Notes under the pieces: generated by a model
What the model was told of the DNA's origin: nothing
Database searches by the model: none
What the model saw: only the letters and a program-made list of their open reading frames with translations
Assembly (NCBI RefSeq): GCF_007858365.1
Contig: NZ_VFIO01000001.1
Coordinates: 992,001-1,056,000, forward strand
DNA length: 64,000 nt
Direction: 5' to 3'
DNA from: Pseudomonas saxonica
Lineage (GTDB): Bacteria > Pseudomonadota > Gammaproteobacteria > Pseudomonadales > Pseudomonadaceae
Translations under genes and position numbers: made by a program
In this document: positions 1 to 8,915 of the stretch, in pieces
Layout: every line of letters begins with the position of its first letter
How positions within the stretch are numbered: position 1 is the first letter of the stretch

Positions 1-647
1 AAACCGACTACCTGCTGAACGTGGTCAATGCTCACTTTAAACAACACGTCAGCCGTGCCGATATTCTGCGCACCTATTCCGGCGTGCGTCCGTTGTGCAA
101 TGACGAGTCGGACAACCCTTCAGCCGTCACACGTGACTACACCCTGGCCTTGTCCGGCGCACAGGGCGAAGCCCCACTGCTGTCTGTGTTTGGTGGCAAA
201 CTCACTACCTATCGCAAGCTGGCCGAATCGGCCATGGCACAGTTAGCCCCGTTCTTCACCCAGATCAAACCGAGCTGGACAGCCAGTGCCACGCTGCCGG
301 GTGGTGAAGACATGACCACCCCTGCTGCGCTGAGTGCCGCGCTGACACAAAAACACGGATGGCTGGATGCAGCCATCGCCAAACGCTGGGCAATCACCTA
401 TGGCAACCGCTCATGGCGCCTGCTGGACGGTGTAAATGCATTGAGCGATATGGGAGAGCACATCGGCAGCGGCCTTTATAGCCGGGAAGTCGATTACTTG
501 TGCAGCCAGGAATGGGCGCTGGACGCTCAGGACATCCTGTGGCGTCGGACCAAATTGGGCCTGTTCACCACCGCTCAAGAACAAGAACATCTGGCGCTTT
601 ACTTGGACAGCTTGAACCTCAAGCATCGCAAAGTTAAAGCCGCTTAA
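1..647 (+). CDS. glpD: Glycerol-3-phosphate dehydrogenase, C-terminal part (cut by window edge)
   Basis: This is the last 214 or so residues of the membrane-associated FAD enzyme that oxidises glycerol-3-phosphate to dihydroxyacetone phosphate and feeds electrons to quinone. The frame is open from base 3 to the stop at 645-647, so the gene begins before the window; the family is usually about 500-510 residues. Visible family signatures are TYSGVRPL near the start and the C-terminal FAD-domain motif GGKLTTYRKLAE. A hairpin follows the stop. Its neighbour across the gap is an amino acid uptake operon with its own regulation, so glpD probably ends its own transcript here. Confidence 0.95.
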   Translation, partial: TDYLLNVVNAHFKQHVSRADILRTYSGVRPLCNDESDNPSAVTRDYTLALSGAQGEAPLLSVFGGKLTTYRKLAESAMAQLAPFFTQIKPSWTASATLPGGEDMTTPAALSAALTQKHGWLDAAIAKRWAITYGNRSWRLLDGVNALSDMGEHIGSGLYSREVDYLCSQEWALDAQDILWRRTKLGLFTTAQEQEHLALYLDSLNLKHRKVKAA

Positions 648-666
648 ATTCCTGCCTGCCACTTCA

Positions 667-699
667 CCTGCCGGGGCGTCGATTGAGCGCCCCAGCAGG
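667..699 (+). terminator. Hairpin after glpD
   Basis: A G+C-rich stem (673-678 with 688-693, nine-base loop) is extended by 667-671 pairing with 695-699 across one mismatch. It starts 20 bases after the glpD stop. There is no clean T run after it, so it is a weak intrinsic terminator at best. Confidence 0.45.
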
Positions 700-708
700 C
701 CTGCCCCA

Positions 709-754
709 TTCGGTTTTCCGAACGCCTCGCACCACATTGATTCGGCTTTCCGGG
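709..754 (+). promoter_or_regulatory. Putative AauR upstream activator sites
   Basis: TTCGGTTTTCCGAA at 709-722 is a perfect match to the TTCGG-N4-CCGAA palindrome I recall for the P. putida response regulator AauR. TTCGGCTTTCCGGG at 741-754 is a second, imperfect copy 32 bases on, about three helical turns. Both lie 80-120 bases upstream of the -24/-12 promoter at 832-847, the usual place for enhancer sites of a sigma-54 activator. The AauR-like regulator itself is encoded at 6224-7549. Confidence 0.75.
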
Positions 755-831
755 TATCCCCTGACACCAAGCCGCTAATCAAAAAACAATATATCTATAT
801 ATATCAGCGACTTAGGTGTAAAAACCGTATT

Positions 832-847
832 TGGCATGAGTCATGCT
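832..847 (+). promoter_or_regulatory. Sigma-54 (-24/-12) promoter for the acidic amino acid operon
   Basis: TGGCATG-AGTC-ATGCT fits the sigma-54 consensus TGGCACG-N4-TTGCW at all but two bases. The invariant GG and GC are correctly spaced, with ten bases between them. It is 112 bases upstream of the aatJ start and downstream of the putative activator sites. Confidence 0.75.
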
Positions 848-958
848 CTACACTCTAGGCCGAATGCAATACAGCGCATTCAGCGGTTGAGTTGTACGCA
901 GTTCCTATAAGGGCCTATCAACGGGCTCAATAAAAAAAACAATGTCGAGGAAATACCG

Positions 959-1873
959 ATGCGCATCGTTCCGCAACTTTTGAGCGCCGCTATTGCTGTC
1001 GCGCTGATGAGCACTCCAGTTTTTGCAGCCGAATTGACCGGCACACTGAAGAAAATCAAAGAATCCGGCACCGTGACCCTTGGGCATCGCGACTCCTCCA
1101 TTCCTTTCTCCTACATCGCGGACGCTTCCGGCAAGCCGGTTGGCTACTCACACGATATCCAGTTGGCCATTGTTGAAGGGCTGAAAAAGCAACTCGACAT
1201 GCCAGACCTCAAGGTCAAGTACAACCTGGTCACCTCCCAGACCCGCATTCCACTCGTACAAAATGGCACCGTTGACATTGAGTGTGGTTCCACCACCAAC
1301 AACGCAGAACGTGCCCAGCAAGTCGATTTTTCGGTCGGCATCTTCGAAATCGGTACTCGCCTGCTGTCCAAAAAGGACTCGGCTTACAAAGATTTTGCCG
1401 ACCTTAAAGGCAAAAACGTTGTGACCACTGCTGGCACCACGTCTGAACGCATCCTCAAGTCGATGAATGCCGACAAACAAATGGGCATGAACGTGATCTC
1501 CGCAAAAGACCACGGCGAATCCTTCCAGATGCTTGAGTCGGGCCGCGCTGTAGCGTTCATGATGGATGATGCCTTGCTGGCCGGTGAAATGGCTAAAGCC
1601 AAAAAGCCAACCGACTGGGCTGTGACCGGCACACCGCAATCGTTTGAGGTGTACGGCTGCATGGTGCGCAAAGGCGACCCGGACTTCAAAAAAGCGGTTG
1701 ATGACGCCATTGTGGGTATCTACAAATCGGGCAAAATCAATAAAATCTATGAGACGTGGTTCACTCAGCCAATTCCACCAAAAGGCTTGAACCTCATGTT
1801 CCCGATGAGCGACAAAGTCAAAGAGCTGATCGCTAATCCAAACGACAAACCAGCGCCTGAAGTGAAAATCTAA
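959..1873 (+). CDS. aatJ: Periplasmic glutamate/aspartate-binding protein of an ABC transporter
   Basis: This is a periplasmic solute-binding protein of 304 residues that captures acidic amino acids (and probably Gln/Asn) for the permease encoded downstream. Residues 1-23 form a signal peptide ending VFA before AELTG. The mature part is a type II periplasmic-binding fold of the GltI family, with the ligand-contact segment GHRDSSIPFSY, the Arg motif TSQTRIPLVQNG and the STTNNAERAQ region. The start has a purine-rich ribosome site (CGAGGAAA). It heads an operon behind a sigma-54 promoter with AauR-type sites. A hairpin at 1890-1915 separates it from the permeases and may allow its higher expression. 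Confidence 0.93.
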   Translation: MRIVPQLLSAAIAVALMSTPVFAAELTGTLKKIKESGTVTLGHRDSSIPFSYIADASGKPVGYSHDIQLAIVEGLKKQLDMPDLKVKYNLVTSQTRIPLVQNGTVDIECGSTTNNAERAQQVDFSVGIFEIGTRLLSKKDSAYKDFADLKGKNVVTTAGTTSERILKSMNADKQMGMNVISAKDHGESFQMLESGRAVAFMMDDALLAGEMAKAKKPTDWAVTGTPQSFEVYGCMVRKGDPDFKKAVDDAIVGIYKSGKINKIYETWFTQPIPPKGLNLMFPMSDKVKELIANPNDKPAPEVKI

Positions 1874-1889
1874 TTATTCACTACTGACT

Positions 1890-1915
1890 CCCGAGCGTGG
1901 CTGATCGCGCTCGGG
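1890..1915 (+). terminator. Intercistronic hairpin after the binding-protein gene
   Basis: CCCGAGCG (1890-1897) pairs with CGCTCGGG (1908-1915). It has no long T run, so it is more likely a partial terminator or 3' mRNA stabiliser that favours the binding protein over the permeases, as is common in binding-protein-dependent operons. Confidence 0.5.
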
Positions 1916-2074
1916 ATCATTGTTCACAGGCCATACAAGCCTTTTAAATTGCTGAGAGAACACTCGAACCGCTGGTTGTCGAGCGGCAAGCGTGTACCCG
2001 ACGAGACTGTCGGGAGAGAACGGACTCCCTGAAGCAAGTGCTTGTTAATAGACCCATCTGAGGGGAGACCCTGC

Positions 2075-2821
2075 ATGAATTACAACTGGGACTGGAGCGT
2101 ATTCTTCAAGTCCACCGGCGTAGGCAGCGAGACGTATCTCGACTGGTTTATTTCGGGGCTTGGCTGGACTATCGCGATTGCTGTTGTCGCCTGGATTGTT
2201 GCCCTGATCCTGGGTTCGCTGCTGGGCGTTATGCGCACCCTGCCGAACCGTTTCCTGGCCGGCATCGCCACGGTTTACGTGGAAATTTTCCGTAACGTTC
2301 CGCTGCTGGTGCAGCTGTTTATCTGGTACTTCCTGGTACCTGATCTACTGCCACCCGGTTTGCAAGAGTGGTACAAGCAAGACCTCAACCCGACCACTTC
2401 GGCTTACCTGAGTGTGGTGGTGTGCCTGGGCCTGTTTACGGCGGCACGGGTGTGCGAGCAAGTACGTACCGGCATTGAGGCCCTGCCTCGCGGCCAAGAG
2501 TCAGCGGCCCGCGCCATGGGCTTCAGCATGGCTCAGATCTACTGGAACGTGCTGCTGCCGCAGGCTTACCGCATCATCATCCCTCCACTCACCTCCGAAT
2601 TCCTCAACGTGTTCAAAAACTCGTCTGTGGCTTCGTTGATCGGTTTGATGGAGCTGCTGGCGCAAACCAAACAGACCGCCGAGTTTTCCGCCAACCTGTT
2701 TGAAGCCTTCACACTCGCCACGCTGATCTACTTCACGCTGAACATGAGCCTGATGCTGTTGATGCGCCTGATCGAGAAGAAAGTAGCAGTGCCCGGGCTG
2801 ATGTCTTTGGGGGGTAAATAA
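2075..2821 (+). CDS. aatQ: Amino acid ABC transporter permease (GltJ-like)
   Basis: This is an inner-membrane permease of the His/Glu/Gln/Arg/opine family, 248 residues. It has an N-terminal hydrophilic stretch followed by about five membrane segments. The cytoplasmic EAA loop that docks the ATPase is visible as EALPRGQESAARAMGFSMAQ. I prefer ATG 2075 over an in-frame TTG at 2042 because GAGGGGAG sits seven bases before 2075 and the protein then starts MNYNWDW, typical of GltJ. It overlaps the second permease through TAATG. The assignment of symbols Q and M to the two permeases follows P. aeruginosa usage as I remember it. Confidence 0.9.
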   Translation: MNYNWDWSVFFKSTGVGSETYLDWFISGLGWTIAIAVVAWIVALILGSLLGVMRTLPNRFLAGIATVYVEIFRNVPLLVQLFIWYFLVPDLLPPGLQEWYKQDLNPTTSAYLSVVVCLGLFTAARVCEQVRTGIEALPRGQESAARAMGFSMAQIYWNVLLPQAYRIIIPPLTSEFLNVFKNSSVASLIGLMELLAQTKQTAEFSANLFEAFTLATLIYFTLNMSLMLLMRLIEKKVAVPGLMSLGGK

Positions 2822-3495
2822 TGGACTTCTTCGATTTCAGCGGGATAGTCCCCGCACTCCCAGGCCTGTGGAACGGCATGATCATGACCTTGAAACTCAT
2901 GGTCCTGGGCGTGATCGGTGGCGTTGCACTGGGTACCGTGCTGGCCTTGATGCGCTTGTCTTCCAGCAAATGGCTGGCCAATCTGGCCGGCGCCTATGTG
3001 AACTACTTCCGTTCCATTCCCTTGCTGCTGGTCATTACCTGGTTCTATCTGGCCGTGCCGTTTGTGCTGCGCTGGATCACCGGTAAAGACACGCCGATCG
3101 GTGCGTTTGAGTCGTGCATGGTCGCCTTCGTCATGTTCGAAGCCGCCTACTTCTGTGAAATTGTCCGGGCAGGCGTGCAAGCCATTCCCAAAGGGCAAAT
3201 GGGGGCTGCCAAAGCACTGGGCATGAGTTACGGCCAGGCCATGCGTCTGATCATCCTGCCGCAGGCTTTCCGCAAAATGACGCCGTTACTGCTGCAACAA
3301 AGCATCATTTTGTTCCAGGACACGTCACTGGTTTACACCGTAGGCTTGGTCGACTTCCTCAATGCGTCACGCTCCAGTGGCGACATCATCGGCCGCTCCA
3401 ATGAGTTCCTGATCTTCGCCGGTCTGGTGTATTTCATCATCAGCTTTTCCGCCTCGCTGCTGGTCAAGCGTCTGCAAAAAAGGTTTGCCGTATGA
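2821..3495 (+). CDS. aatM: Amino acid ABC transporter permease (GltK-like)
   Basis: This is the second integral membrane subunit of the acidic amino acid importer, 224 residues. Its start overlaps the stop of the first permease and its stop overlaps the ATPase start (ATGA at 3492), so translation is probably coupled. The EAA-type docking loop reads [19 protein letters not shown], and hydrophobic segments surround it. The segment [14 protein letters not shown] is typical of polar amino acid permeases. It should form a heterodimer with the product of 2075-2821. Confidence 0.9.
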   Translation: MDFFDFSGIVPALPGLWNGMIMTLKLMVLGVIGGVALGTVLALMRLSSSKWLANLAGAYVNYFRSIPLLLVITWFYLAVPFVLRWITGKDTPIGAFESCMVAFVMFEAAYFCEIVRAGVQAIPKGQMGAAKALGMSYGQAMRLIILPQAFRKMTPLLLQQSIILFQDTSLVYTVGLVDFLNASRSSGDIIGRSNEFLIFAGLVYFIISFSASLLVKRLQKRFAV

Positions 3496-4226
3496 TCTCG
3501 ATCAAGAACATCAACAAGTGGTACGGGGACTTTCAGGTACTGACCGATTGCAGTACCGAAGTCAAAAAAGGCGAAGTGGTGGTGGTCTGCGGACCGTCCG
3601 GCTCAGGAAAATCGACGTTGATCAAGTGCGTGAACGCCCTTGAACCCTTTCAGAAGGGCGACATCATTGTTGATGGCACCTCGATTGCCGACCCTAAAAC
3701 CAACCTGCCCAAGTTGCGCTCGCGCGTGGGCATGGTGTTCCAGCATTTCGAACTGTTCCCGCACATGACCATCACCGAAAACCTGACCATTGCGCAGGTC
3801 AAGGTGTTGGGACGGAGCAAAGCCGAAGCCACCAAAAAAGGCCTGGAGCTGCTTGAGCGTGTCGGCCTGTCGGCACACGCTCATAAGCACCCTGGCCAAC
3901 TTTCGGGTGGTCAGCAACAGCGTGTGGCCATTGCCCGCGCGCTGGCCATGGACCCAATCGTAATGCTCTTTGACGAACCCACTTCGGCACTCGACCCGGA
4001 GATGGTTAACGAAGTGCTCGACGTGATGGTGCAATTGGCTCACGAAGGCATGACCATGATGTGCGTAACCCACGAAATGGGGTTCGCCCGCAAAGTGGCT
4101 AACCGGGTGATCTTTATGGATCAAGGCAAAATTGTCGAAGACTGCGAGAAAGAAGAGTTCTTCGGCGACGTGTCTGCCCGCTCCGAGCGTGCACAAAACT
4201 TCCTTTCCAAGATCCTGCAACACTAA
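3492..4226 (+). CDS. aatP: Amino acid ABC transporter ATP-binding protein
   Basis: This is the cytoplasmic ATPase of the acidic amino acid importer, 244 residues, of normal length for GltL/GlnQ. All ATPase motifs are present: Walker [10 protein letters not shown], the Q-loop [10 protein letters not shown], signature LSGGQQQR, Walker [13 protein letters not shown] and the switch histidine in VTHEMGF. The gene overlaps aatM by four bases. A strong hairpin at 4241-4273 follows the stop and separates the transport genes from the regulator pair. Confidence 0.94.
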   Translation: MISIKNINKWYGDFQVLTDCSTEVKKGEVVVVCGPSGSGKSTLIKCVNALEPFQKGDIIVDGTSIADPKTNLPKLRSRVGMVFQHFELFPHMTITENLTIAQVKVLGRSKAEATKKGLELLERVGLSAHAHKHPGQLSGGQQQRVAIARALAMDPIVMLFDEPTSALDPEMVNEVLDVMVQLAHEGMTMMCVTHEMGFARKVANRVIFMDQGKIVEDCEKEEFFGDVSARSERAQNFLSKILQH

Positions 4227-4240
4227 GCGCCGGAATCCTG

Positions 4241-4280
4241 GCTACCGCGGGCGCTGCTTGCGCCAGCGGTAGCAGGTTTT
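4241..4280 (+). terminator. Terminator after the ABC transporter genes
   Basis: GCTACCGC (4241-4248) pairs perfectly with GCGGTAGC (4266-4273), with a second small stem inside. A short T run (TTTT, 4277-4280) follows. It could end the aatJQMP transcript or attenuate read-through into aauSR. Confidence 0.65.
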
Positions 4281-4322
4281 GTATAGCTTCTACCGCGCAG
4301 TGGTCGACCCAAGGCATCTGTG

Positions 4323-6227
4323 ATGAAATGCGACCCCACACTTTATCGCGGTGCCCCGCCTTCACTTGCCGTGAAACCTCGCCTGCTCCGCCATTTACTG
4401 TTGCCGCCGCTCATCCTCCTGCTGACCATAGGGCTGGGCTATGCGGGCTATCGCATCAGCGAACACTTTGGTATTCGCAGCCTCAGCGAAAACGGCGAGC
4501 GCCAGCTTGAATTACATGCCCGCACCGTCGAAAGCGAGCTCGGCAAATACACCTATCTGCCCAGCCTGCTTGAGCTGGAGTCCAGTGTTTCAAGCTTGCT
4601 GGCGGAACCGTCCGCGCAAAACCGCGACAGCGTCAATCAATACCTAGAAGGCCTTAACCGACGCAGCCGCAGCCGCGCCATCTATGTGCTCGACACCAAT
4701 GGGCGCGTCGTTGCCACCAGTAACTGGCGCGATACCGACAGTTATCTCGGTGAGGATTTGTCTTTCCGAGCCTACTTCCAGGACGCGGTACGCGGACAAC
4801 CGGGGCGTTTCTATGGAATAGGCAGCACCTCAGGTGAGCCTGGCTACTACCTGGCCCACGGCCTGGAACAGCAAGGCAAAATCATCGGCGTCGCCGTGAT
4901 CAAAGTCAGGCTCGAAGCCCTTGAAGAACGCTGGCAGCGTGCTCGTCTCGAAGCTTATGTGAGCGATGAAAACGGCATCATTATTCTGTCCAGCGACCCA
5001 AACTTACGCCTTAAATCAGTACGCCCACTGACCTCGCAGACAAAGGAGCGCTTGGCGCGCAGCCTGCAGTATTACTGGTGGCCGCTCAATGAGCTTGAGC
5101 CCCTTGAACGCGAACAGTTAGCCGAAGGCGTCGAAACCGTCACGTTTGCCACCCACAGCGACGTGGCCAGCGATGACAAAGAAGTCAGTTATCTGGCCCA
5201 GACCCGCAACCTGAATGACACACCGTGGGACATCACCTTACTGACCCCTCTGCAAGACTTGCGCCGAGAGGCAGCCAATCAAGGCATGCTAGTGGCCGTG
5301 TTTTTCGCTTTACTGGCCTTTCTGCTGATTGCGTGGAATGAACGACGCAAAGTGATTGCTACCCGACTGGCGGCCCGCGAGGCCCTGCAAGAAGCCAATA
5401 ATCAACTGGAACGAAAAATCACTGATCGCACCACCCACCTGCGCGCCAGCAACGAACGGCTCAAAGCTCAGATTCGTGAACGTCGCCACGCAGAAGACAC
5501 CCTTCGTCGCGCACAGGACGAACTGGTGCAAGCCGGCAAGCTTGCTGCAATCGGGCAAATGTCCACCAGCATTGCCCATGAGTTGAACCAGCCATTGGCC
5601 GCCTTGCGCACTCTGTCCGGCAATGCCGTCAGGTTTCTTCAACGAGGTGACCTGAAGGTCGCTGCGGACAACTTGACGACCATTAACGACTTGGTTGATC
5701 GCATGGGCCGTATCACCGCTAACCTGCGATCGTTTGCTCGTCGCGGTGACGATCAGGGCCAGGCCAGCCTGAATAAAGCAGTTGAGGCAACCCTGCAACT
5801 TCTCGCTGCTCGCCTTGAAACGTCCGGTGTTGAGTTGCATCGCGATTTCAGCGATGCCCAGCTAACCATCGACCAGACCCGGTTGGAACAAATACTCGTG
5901 AACCTGATAGGCAATGCGCTGGACGCCATGCACGCCCAGACCACCTCCCCGCAATTGTGGCTTGAGGGTGAGTTCAGCGAAGGCAAATATCACCTGAGGG
6001 TGCGCGATAACGGCCCCGGCATTGACCCGCAAAGCCGTAAGCACCTGTTTGAACCGTTCTTCACCACCAAACCGGGCGAGCAGGGTCTGGGCCTTGGCCT
6101 GACACTGTCCGCCAGCCTGGCAGCCGCCGCTGGCGGTAGCCTCAATGTTGAGTTTCCGGATGCCGGTGGTGTTGCGTTTGTCCTACTTTTACCGCTGGTG
6201 CAACCTGCTAAGGCCGAGCCAATATGA
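4323..6227 (+). CDS. aauS: Sensor histidine kinase of the acidic amino acid response
   Basis: This is a DctB-type membrane kinase of 634 residues. Order: membrane segment at about 24-43; a periplasmic double-Cache sensor region (about 45-315, with GRFYGIGSTSGEPGYY and AYVSDENGIIILSSDP); a second membrane segment at about 322-339; a linker coiled coil; HisKA with the phospho-acceptor in SIAHELNQP (His near 419); then HATPase_c with NLIGNALDAM, VRDNGPGI and GLGLGLT boxes. Starts at GTG 4320 or ATG 4323 are both possible; AAGG lies nine bases before the ATG. It overlaps the regulator gene by four bases. Context next to the acidic amino acid importer suggests that it senses glutamate/aspartate-type ligands. 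MifS is a related alternative name. Confidence 0.85.
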   Translation: MKCDPTLYRGAPPSLAVKPRLLRHLLLPPLILLLTIGLGYAGYRISEHFGIRSLSENGERQLELHARTVESELGKYTYLPSLLELESSVSSLLAEPSAQNRDSVNQYLEGLNRRSRSRAIYVLDTNGRVVATSNWRDTDSYLGEDLSFRAYFQDAVRGQPGRFYGIGSTSGEPGYYLAHGLEQQGKIIGVAVIKVRLEALEERWQRARLEAYVSDENGIIILSSDPNLRLKSVRPLTSQTKERLARSLQYYWWPLNELEPLEREQLAEGVETVTFATHSDVASDDKEVSYLAQTRNLNDTPWDITLLTPLQDLRREAANQGMLVAVFFALLAFLLIAWNERRKVIATRLAAREALQEANNQLERKITDRTTHLRASNERLKAQIRERRHAEDTLRRAQDELVQAGKLAAIGQMSTSIAHELNQPLAALRTLSGNAVRFLQRGDLKVAADNLTTINDLVDRMGRITANLRSFARRGDDQGQASLNKAVEATLQLLAARLETSGVELHRDFSDAQLTIDQTRLEQILVNLIGNALDAMHAQTTSPQLWLEGEFSEGKYHLRVRDNGPGIDPQSRKHLFEPFFTTKPGEQGLGLGLTLSASLAAAAGGSLNVEFPDAGGVAFVLLLPLVQPAKAEPI

Positions 6228-7549
6228 ACCACGATCTGACCGTTCTGATTGTTGAAGACGACCCTCATGTCTTGCTCGGATGCCAACAGGCGCTGGCGCT
6301 TGAAGACATCCGCAGCGAAGGTGTAAGCACTGCAGAACAGGCGCTGGCAATGGTCGGTGATAACTTCCCAGGGATTGTCATCAGTGATATCCGCTTGCCG
6401 GGGATCGATGGCCTGGAACTGCTTAAACGGCTCAAGGCACGGGATCGCAGCCTGCCCGTGGTTCTGATTACCGGGCATGGCGATATTTCCATGGCGGTAG
6501 GTGCCATGCGCGACGGCGCCTATGACTTTATGGAAAAGCCGTTTTCCCCTGAGCGCCTTGTGGATGCGGCTCGACGGGCGCTGGAACAACGCAGCCTGGC
6601 CCGTGAAGTGTGGTCGTTGCGTCGCCAACTGGCTGAGCGCGACTCTCTTGAAGGCCGCATTATCGGCCGCTCGCCAGCCATGCAGCAATTACGGGAGTTG
6701 ATTGCCAACGTCGCCGATACGTCGGCCAACGTGTTGATAGAGGGTGAAACGGGCACTGGCAAAGAGTTAGTTGCACGCTGCCTGCACGATTTCAGCCGAC
6801 GTCAACCGCAGCAGTTTGTAGCGCTGAACTGTGGGGGGTTGCCGGAAAACCTGTTTGAAAGCGAGATTTTCGGCCACGAAGCCAACGCGTTCACCGGTGC
6901 TGGAAAACGTCGGGTCGGCAAGATTGAACACGCGGATGGAGGCACATTGTTTCTCGACGAGGTCGAAAGCATGCCGCTCAACCTTCAAATAAAATTGCTT
7001 CGGGTGCTGCAAGAACGCACATTGGAACGCTTGGGTTCCAACCAGAGCATTGATGTGGATTGTCGGGTGATTGCAGCCACCAAGTCCGACCTTGATCAAC
7101 TGAGCAAAGCCAGTCAGTTTCGCAGCGACCTGTACTACCGTTTGAACGTCGTTACGCTCGAACTGCCCCCGTTGCGCGAGCGGCGCGAAGACATTCTGCA
7201 GCTGTTCGAACACTTCTTGCAGCAATCCTCCTTGCGCTTTGATCGCGCCGTACCGGAACTGGACAATCAGACGCTTTCCAGCCTTATGAGCCATGACTGG
7301 CCGGGAAATGTGCGTGAATTGCGCAACGTGGCCGAGCGCTTCGCTTTAGGCCTGCCGGCGTTCAAAAAAACCGGCAGCATCACCTCACAAGGCTTGGGCT
7401 TTTCCGAGGCCGTAGAGGCGTTTGAACGCAACCTGCTCAGCGACGCACTGCAACGCAGCGGCGGCAACTTGACCCAAGCCAGTCAGGAATTGGGCATGGC
7501 CAAGACTACGTTGTTCGACAAAGTCAAAAAATATGGCTTGGCACATTAA
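6224..7549 (+). CDS. aauR: Sigma-54-dependent response regulator for acidic amino acid uptake
   Basis: This is an NtrC/DctD-type activator of 441 residues. The receiver domain (1-120) has the acidic pair D12/D13 and phospho-acceptor D55 in ISDIRLPG. The AAA+ domain starts near 145 with Walker A GETGTGKE and Walker B GGTLFLDEV. A Fis-type helix-turn-helix (LTQASQELGMAKTTLFDKV) ends the protein. The sigma-54 contact loop reads NAFTGA (N221) where GAFTGA is usual. It is coupled to aauS by ATGA. Likely targets are the TTCGG-N4-CCGAA sites at 709-754. Confidence 0.87.
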   Translation: MNHDLTVLIVEDDPHVLLGCQQALALEDIRSEGVSTAEQALAMVGDNFPGIVISDIRLPGIDGLELLKRLKARDRSLPVVLITGHGDISMAVGAMRDGAYDFMEKPFSPERLVDAARRALEQRSLAREVWSLRRQLAERDSLEGRIIGRSPAMQQLRELIANVADTSANVLIEGETGTGKELVARCLHDFSRRQPQQFVALNCGGLPENLFESEIFGHEANAFTGAGKRRVGKIEHADGGTLFLDEVESMPLNLQIKLLRVLQERTLERLGSNQSIDVDCRVIAATKSDLDQLSKASQFRSDLYYRLNVVTLELPPLRERREDILQLFEHFLQQSSLRFDRAVPELDNQTLSSLMSHDWPGNVRELRNVAERFALGLPAFKKTGSITSQGLGFSEAVEAFERNLLSDALQRSGGNLTQASQELGMAKTTLFDKVKKYGLAH

Positions 7550-7560
7550 GCGAGAATGCT

Positions 7561-7896
7561 GTGGATCTGATTTTAAAAGCTGCATTGGGCGCCGCCGTGG
7601 TGATTATTCTGGCGATGCTGGCAAAAACCAAAAATTACTACATCGCCGGTTTGGTTCCGCTGTTTCCGACGTTCGCACTCATTGCCCACTACATCGTTGG
7701 CAAAGGGCGCTCGGTAGATGACCTGAAGACCACCATCGTCTTCGGTATGTGGTCGATCATTCCCTATTTCGTCTACCTCGCGGCGCTGTATGTGCTGGTC
7801 GACCGCATGCGCCTTGAGGCTTCTCTGGCGCTGGCTGCTGTGGCCTGGTTGATGGCGGCAACCGTGCTGGTGAGCGTGTGGGTGCGTCTGCATTGA
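7561..7896 (+). CDS. glpM: GlpM family inner-membrane protein
   Basis: This is a small, very hydrophobic protein of 111 residues with about four predicted membrane helices. It matches the GlpM family, first described next to glpD in P. aeruginosa and reported to affect alginate production; its biochemical role is unknown. The start is GTG at 7561, 11 bases after the aauR stop, so it may be co-transcribed with the regulator. Family features visible are the N-terminal KTKNYYIAGLVPLFPTFAL stretch and VFGMWSIIPYFVYL. Confidence 0.82.
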   Translation: MDLILKAALGAAVVIILAMLAKTKNYYIAGLVPLFPTFALIAHYIVGKGRSVDDLKTTIVFGMWSIIPYFVYLAALYVLVDRMRLEASLALAAVAWLMAATVLVSVWVRLH

Positions 7897-7921
7897 GCGA
7901 CTTCCGGCACTGCGTTGTTGT

Positions 7922-8710
7922 TTAGAACTTATAACTCATTGCCGTCTGCACGCTGGTCTGGTTAACCTGACCGACCTCTTTCACGATGCTGCTTTGTGCC
8001 GCCGAACCCAGCAAATGAGCCCAGCTGGCACTGGCGACCAACGACCACCGCGGGGCCAACGGGAATTCAACACTCTGGGTCAACGTGACATTCTGAAATC
8101 CGCCGCTGGCCTTGTAGCCCGGTATACCTGAATCCAGCGCGTCACTCTCACTTACCCCAAAGAACGTAGACATCTCTCGGCCATCCGCGAAATGCGCCAT
8201 CAATTGGTTGCTACCGATGATGCCCATTGCCAACGGGTAGCCCAGCTCCCCACCGACCTTTCCCGCCCAGCCCCCTTGCCCGCCAGCACCGCCTACCGTC
8301 TGGCCAAGCTGTGCATACAGTCGCCAAAATTCGGCCGGGCTGTATTGGACAAAACCACCCACCAGCGCCCTGTCAGGCACATCGCGTAATCCACGCAACG
8401 AGCCATTGGCATTACGACCCGGCACATAGTTGATAGAGGGCCCGGCACTCCAGCCATCAGCCTTCAACGCACTCCAGGTCAAGCCATCGTCGGTATCAAG
8501 GCTTACGTCACCCCAGTCCAGATCGAAATAAGGCAATGGCACCGTCTGATGCCGACTGCCAGCCGGATCGTACGGCTGGTAACCAACCCCAGCGCCCACT
8601 TCGCCGCTTGGGCCGCTAACTGCATAGGCGGCGGCACTCAATCCCAACCCGATCAGCAACCACACAACATAAGCAAACGTCTTCATTGCCCACGATCCAA
8701 AGAGATTCAT
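7922..8710 (-). CDS. MipA/OmpV family outer-membrane protein
   Basis: This is a beta-barrel protein of about 262 residues. A signal peptide (core FAYVVWLLIGLGLSAAAYA) is followed by alternating hydrophobic/polar strands and a C-terminal Phe (SYKF), typical of outer-membrane barrels. E. coli MipA scaffolds MltA and PBP1B; many relatives have no known role. ATG 8710 has a GAGA-type ribosome site; an internal ATG at 8686 would start directly at the signal peptide and is equally possible. It diverges from the gene at 8916, with TTGTAGC repeats between them. Confidence 0.8.
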   Translation of the reverse strand: MNLFGSWAMKTFAYVVWLLIGLGLSAAAYAVSGPSGEVGAGVGYQPYDPAGSRHQTVPLPYFDLDWGDVSLDTDDGLTWSALKADGWSAGPSINYVPGRNANGSLRGLRDVPDRALVGGFVQYSPAEFWRLYAQLGQTVGGAGGQGGWAGKVGGELGYPLAMGIIGSNQLMAHFADGREMSTFFGVSESDALDSGIPGYKASGGFQNVTLTQSVEFPLAPRWSLVASASWAHLLGSAAQSSIVKEVGQVNQTSVQTAMSYKF

Positions 8711-8759
8711 GCGCGCATCAATCTCTTTTTCCTGCAGGCGGCGCAAGCACTGATGTTGT

Positions 8760-8785
8760 TTGTAGCGAGCTACAAAAATTGTAGC
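8760..8785. promoter_or_regulatory. Putative operator: three TTGTAGC half-sites
   Basis: TTGTAGC (8760-8766) and GCTACAA (8769-8775) form an inverted repeat with a two-base spacer, and a third TTGTAGC follows directly at 8779-8785. The cluster lies between the divergent starts at 8710 and 8916, a normal place for an operator. The binding protein is unknown. Confidence 0.4.
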
Positions 8786-8915
8786 TTCAAGCCCTTCATT
8801 GACCGCCTAAATACTCAGAAAAGCCCGGCCCTGTTGGGCATGAAGCTTTTGGCACACTCAATGCAATCTCCTCTGGCAAGCGCAAAAAGCGCGTCTTCTC
8901 AACAGGACAATGCAG

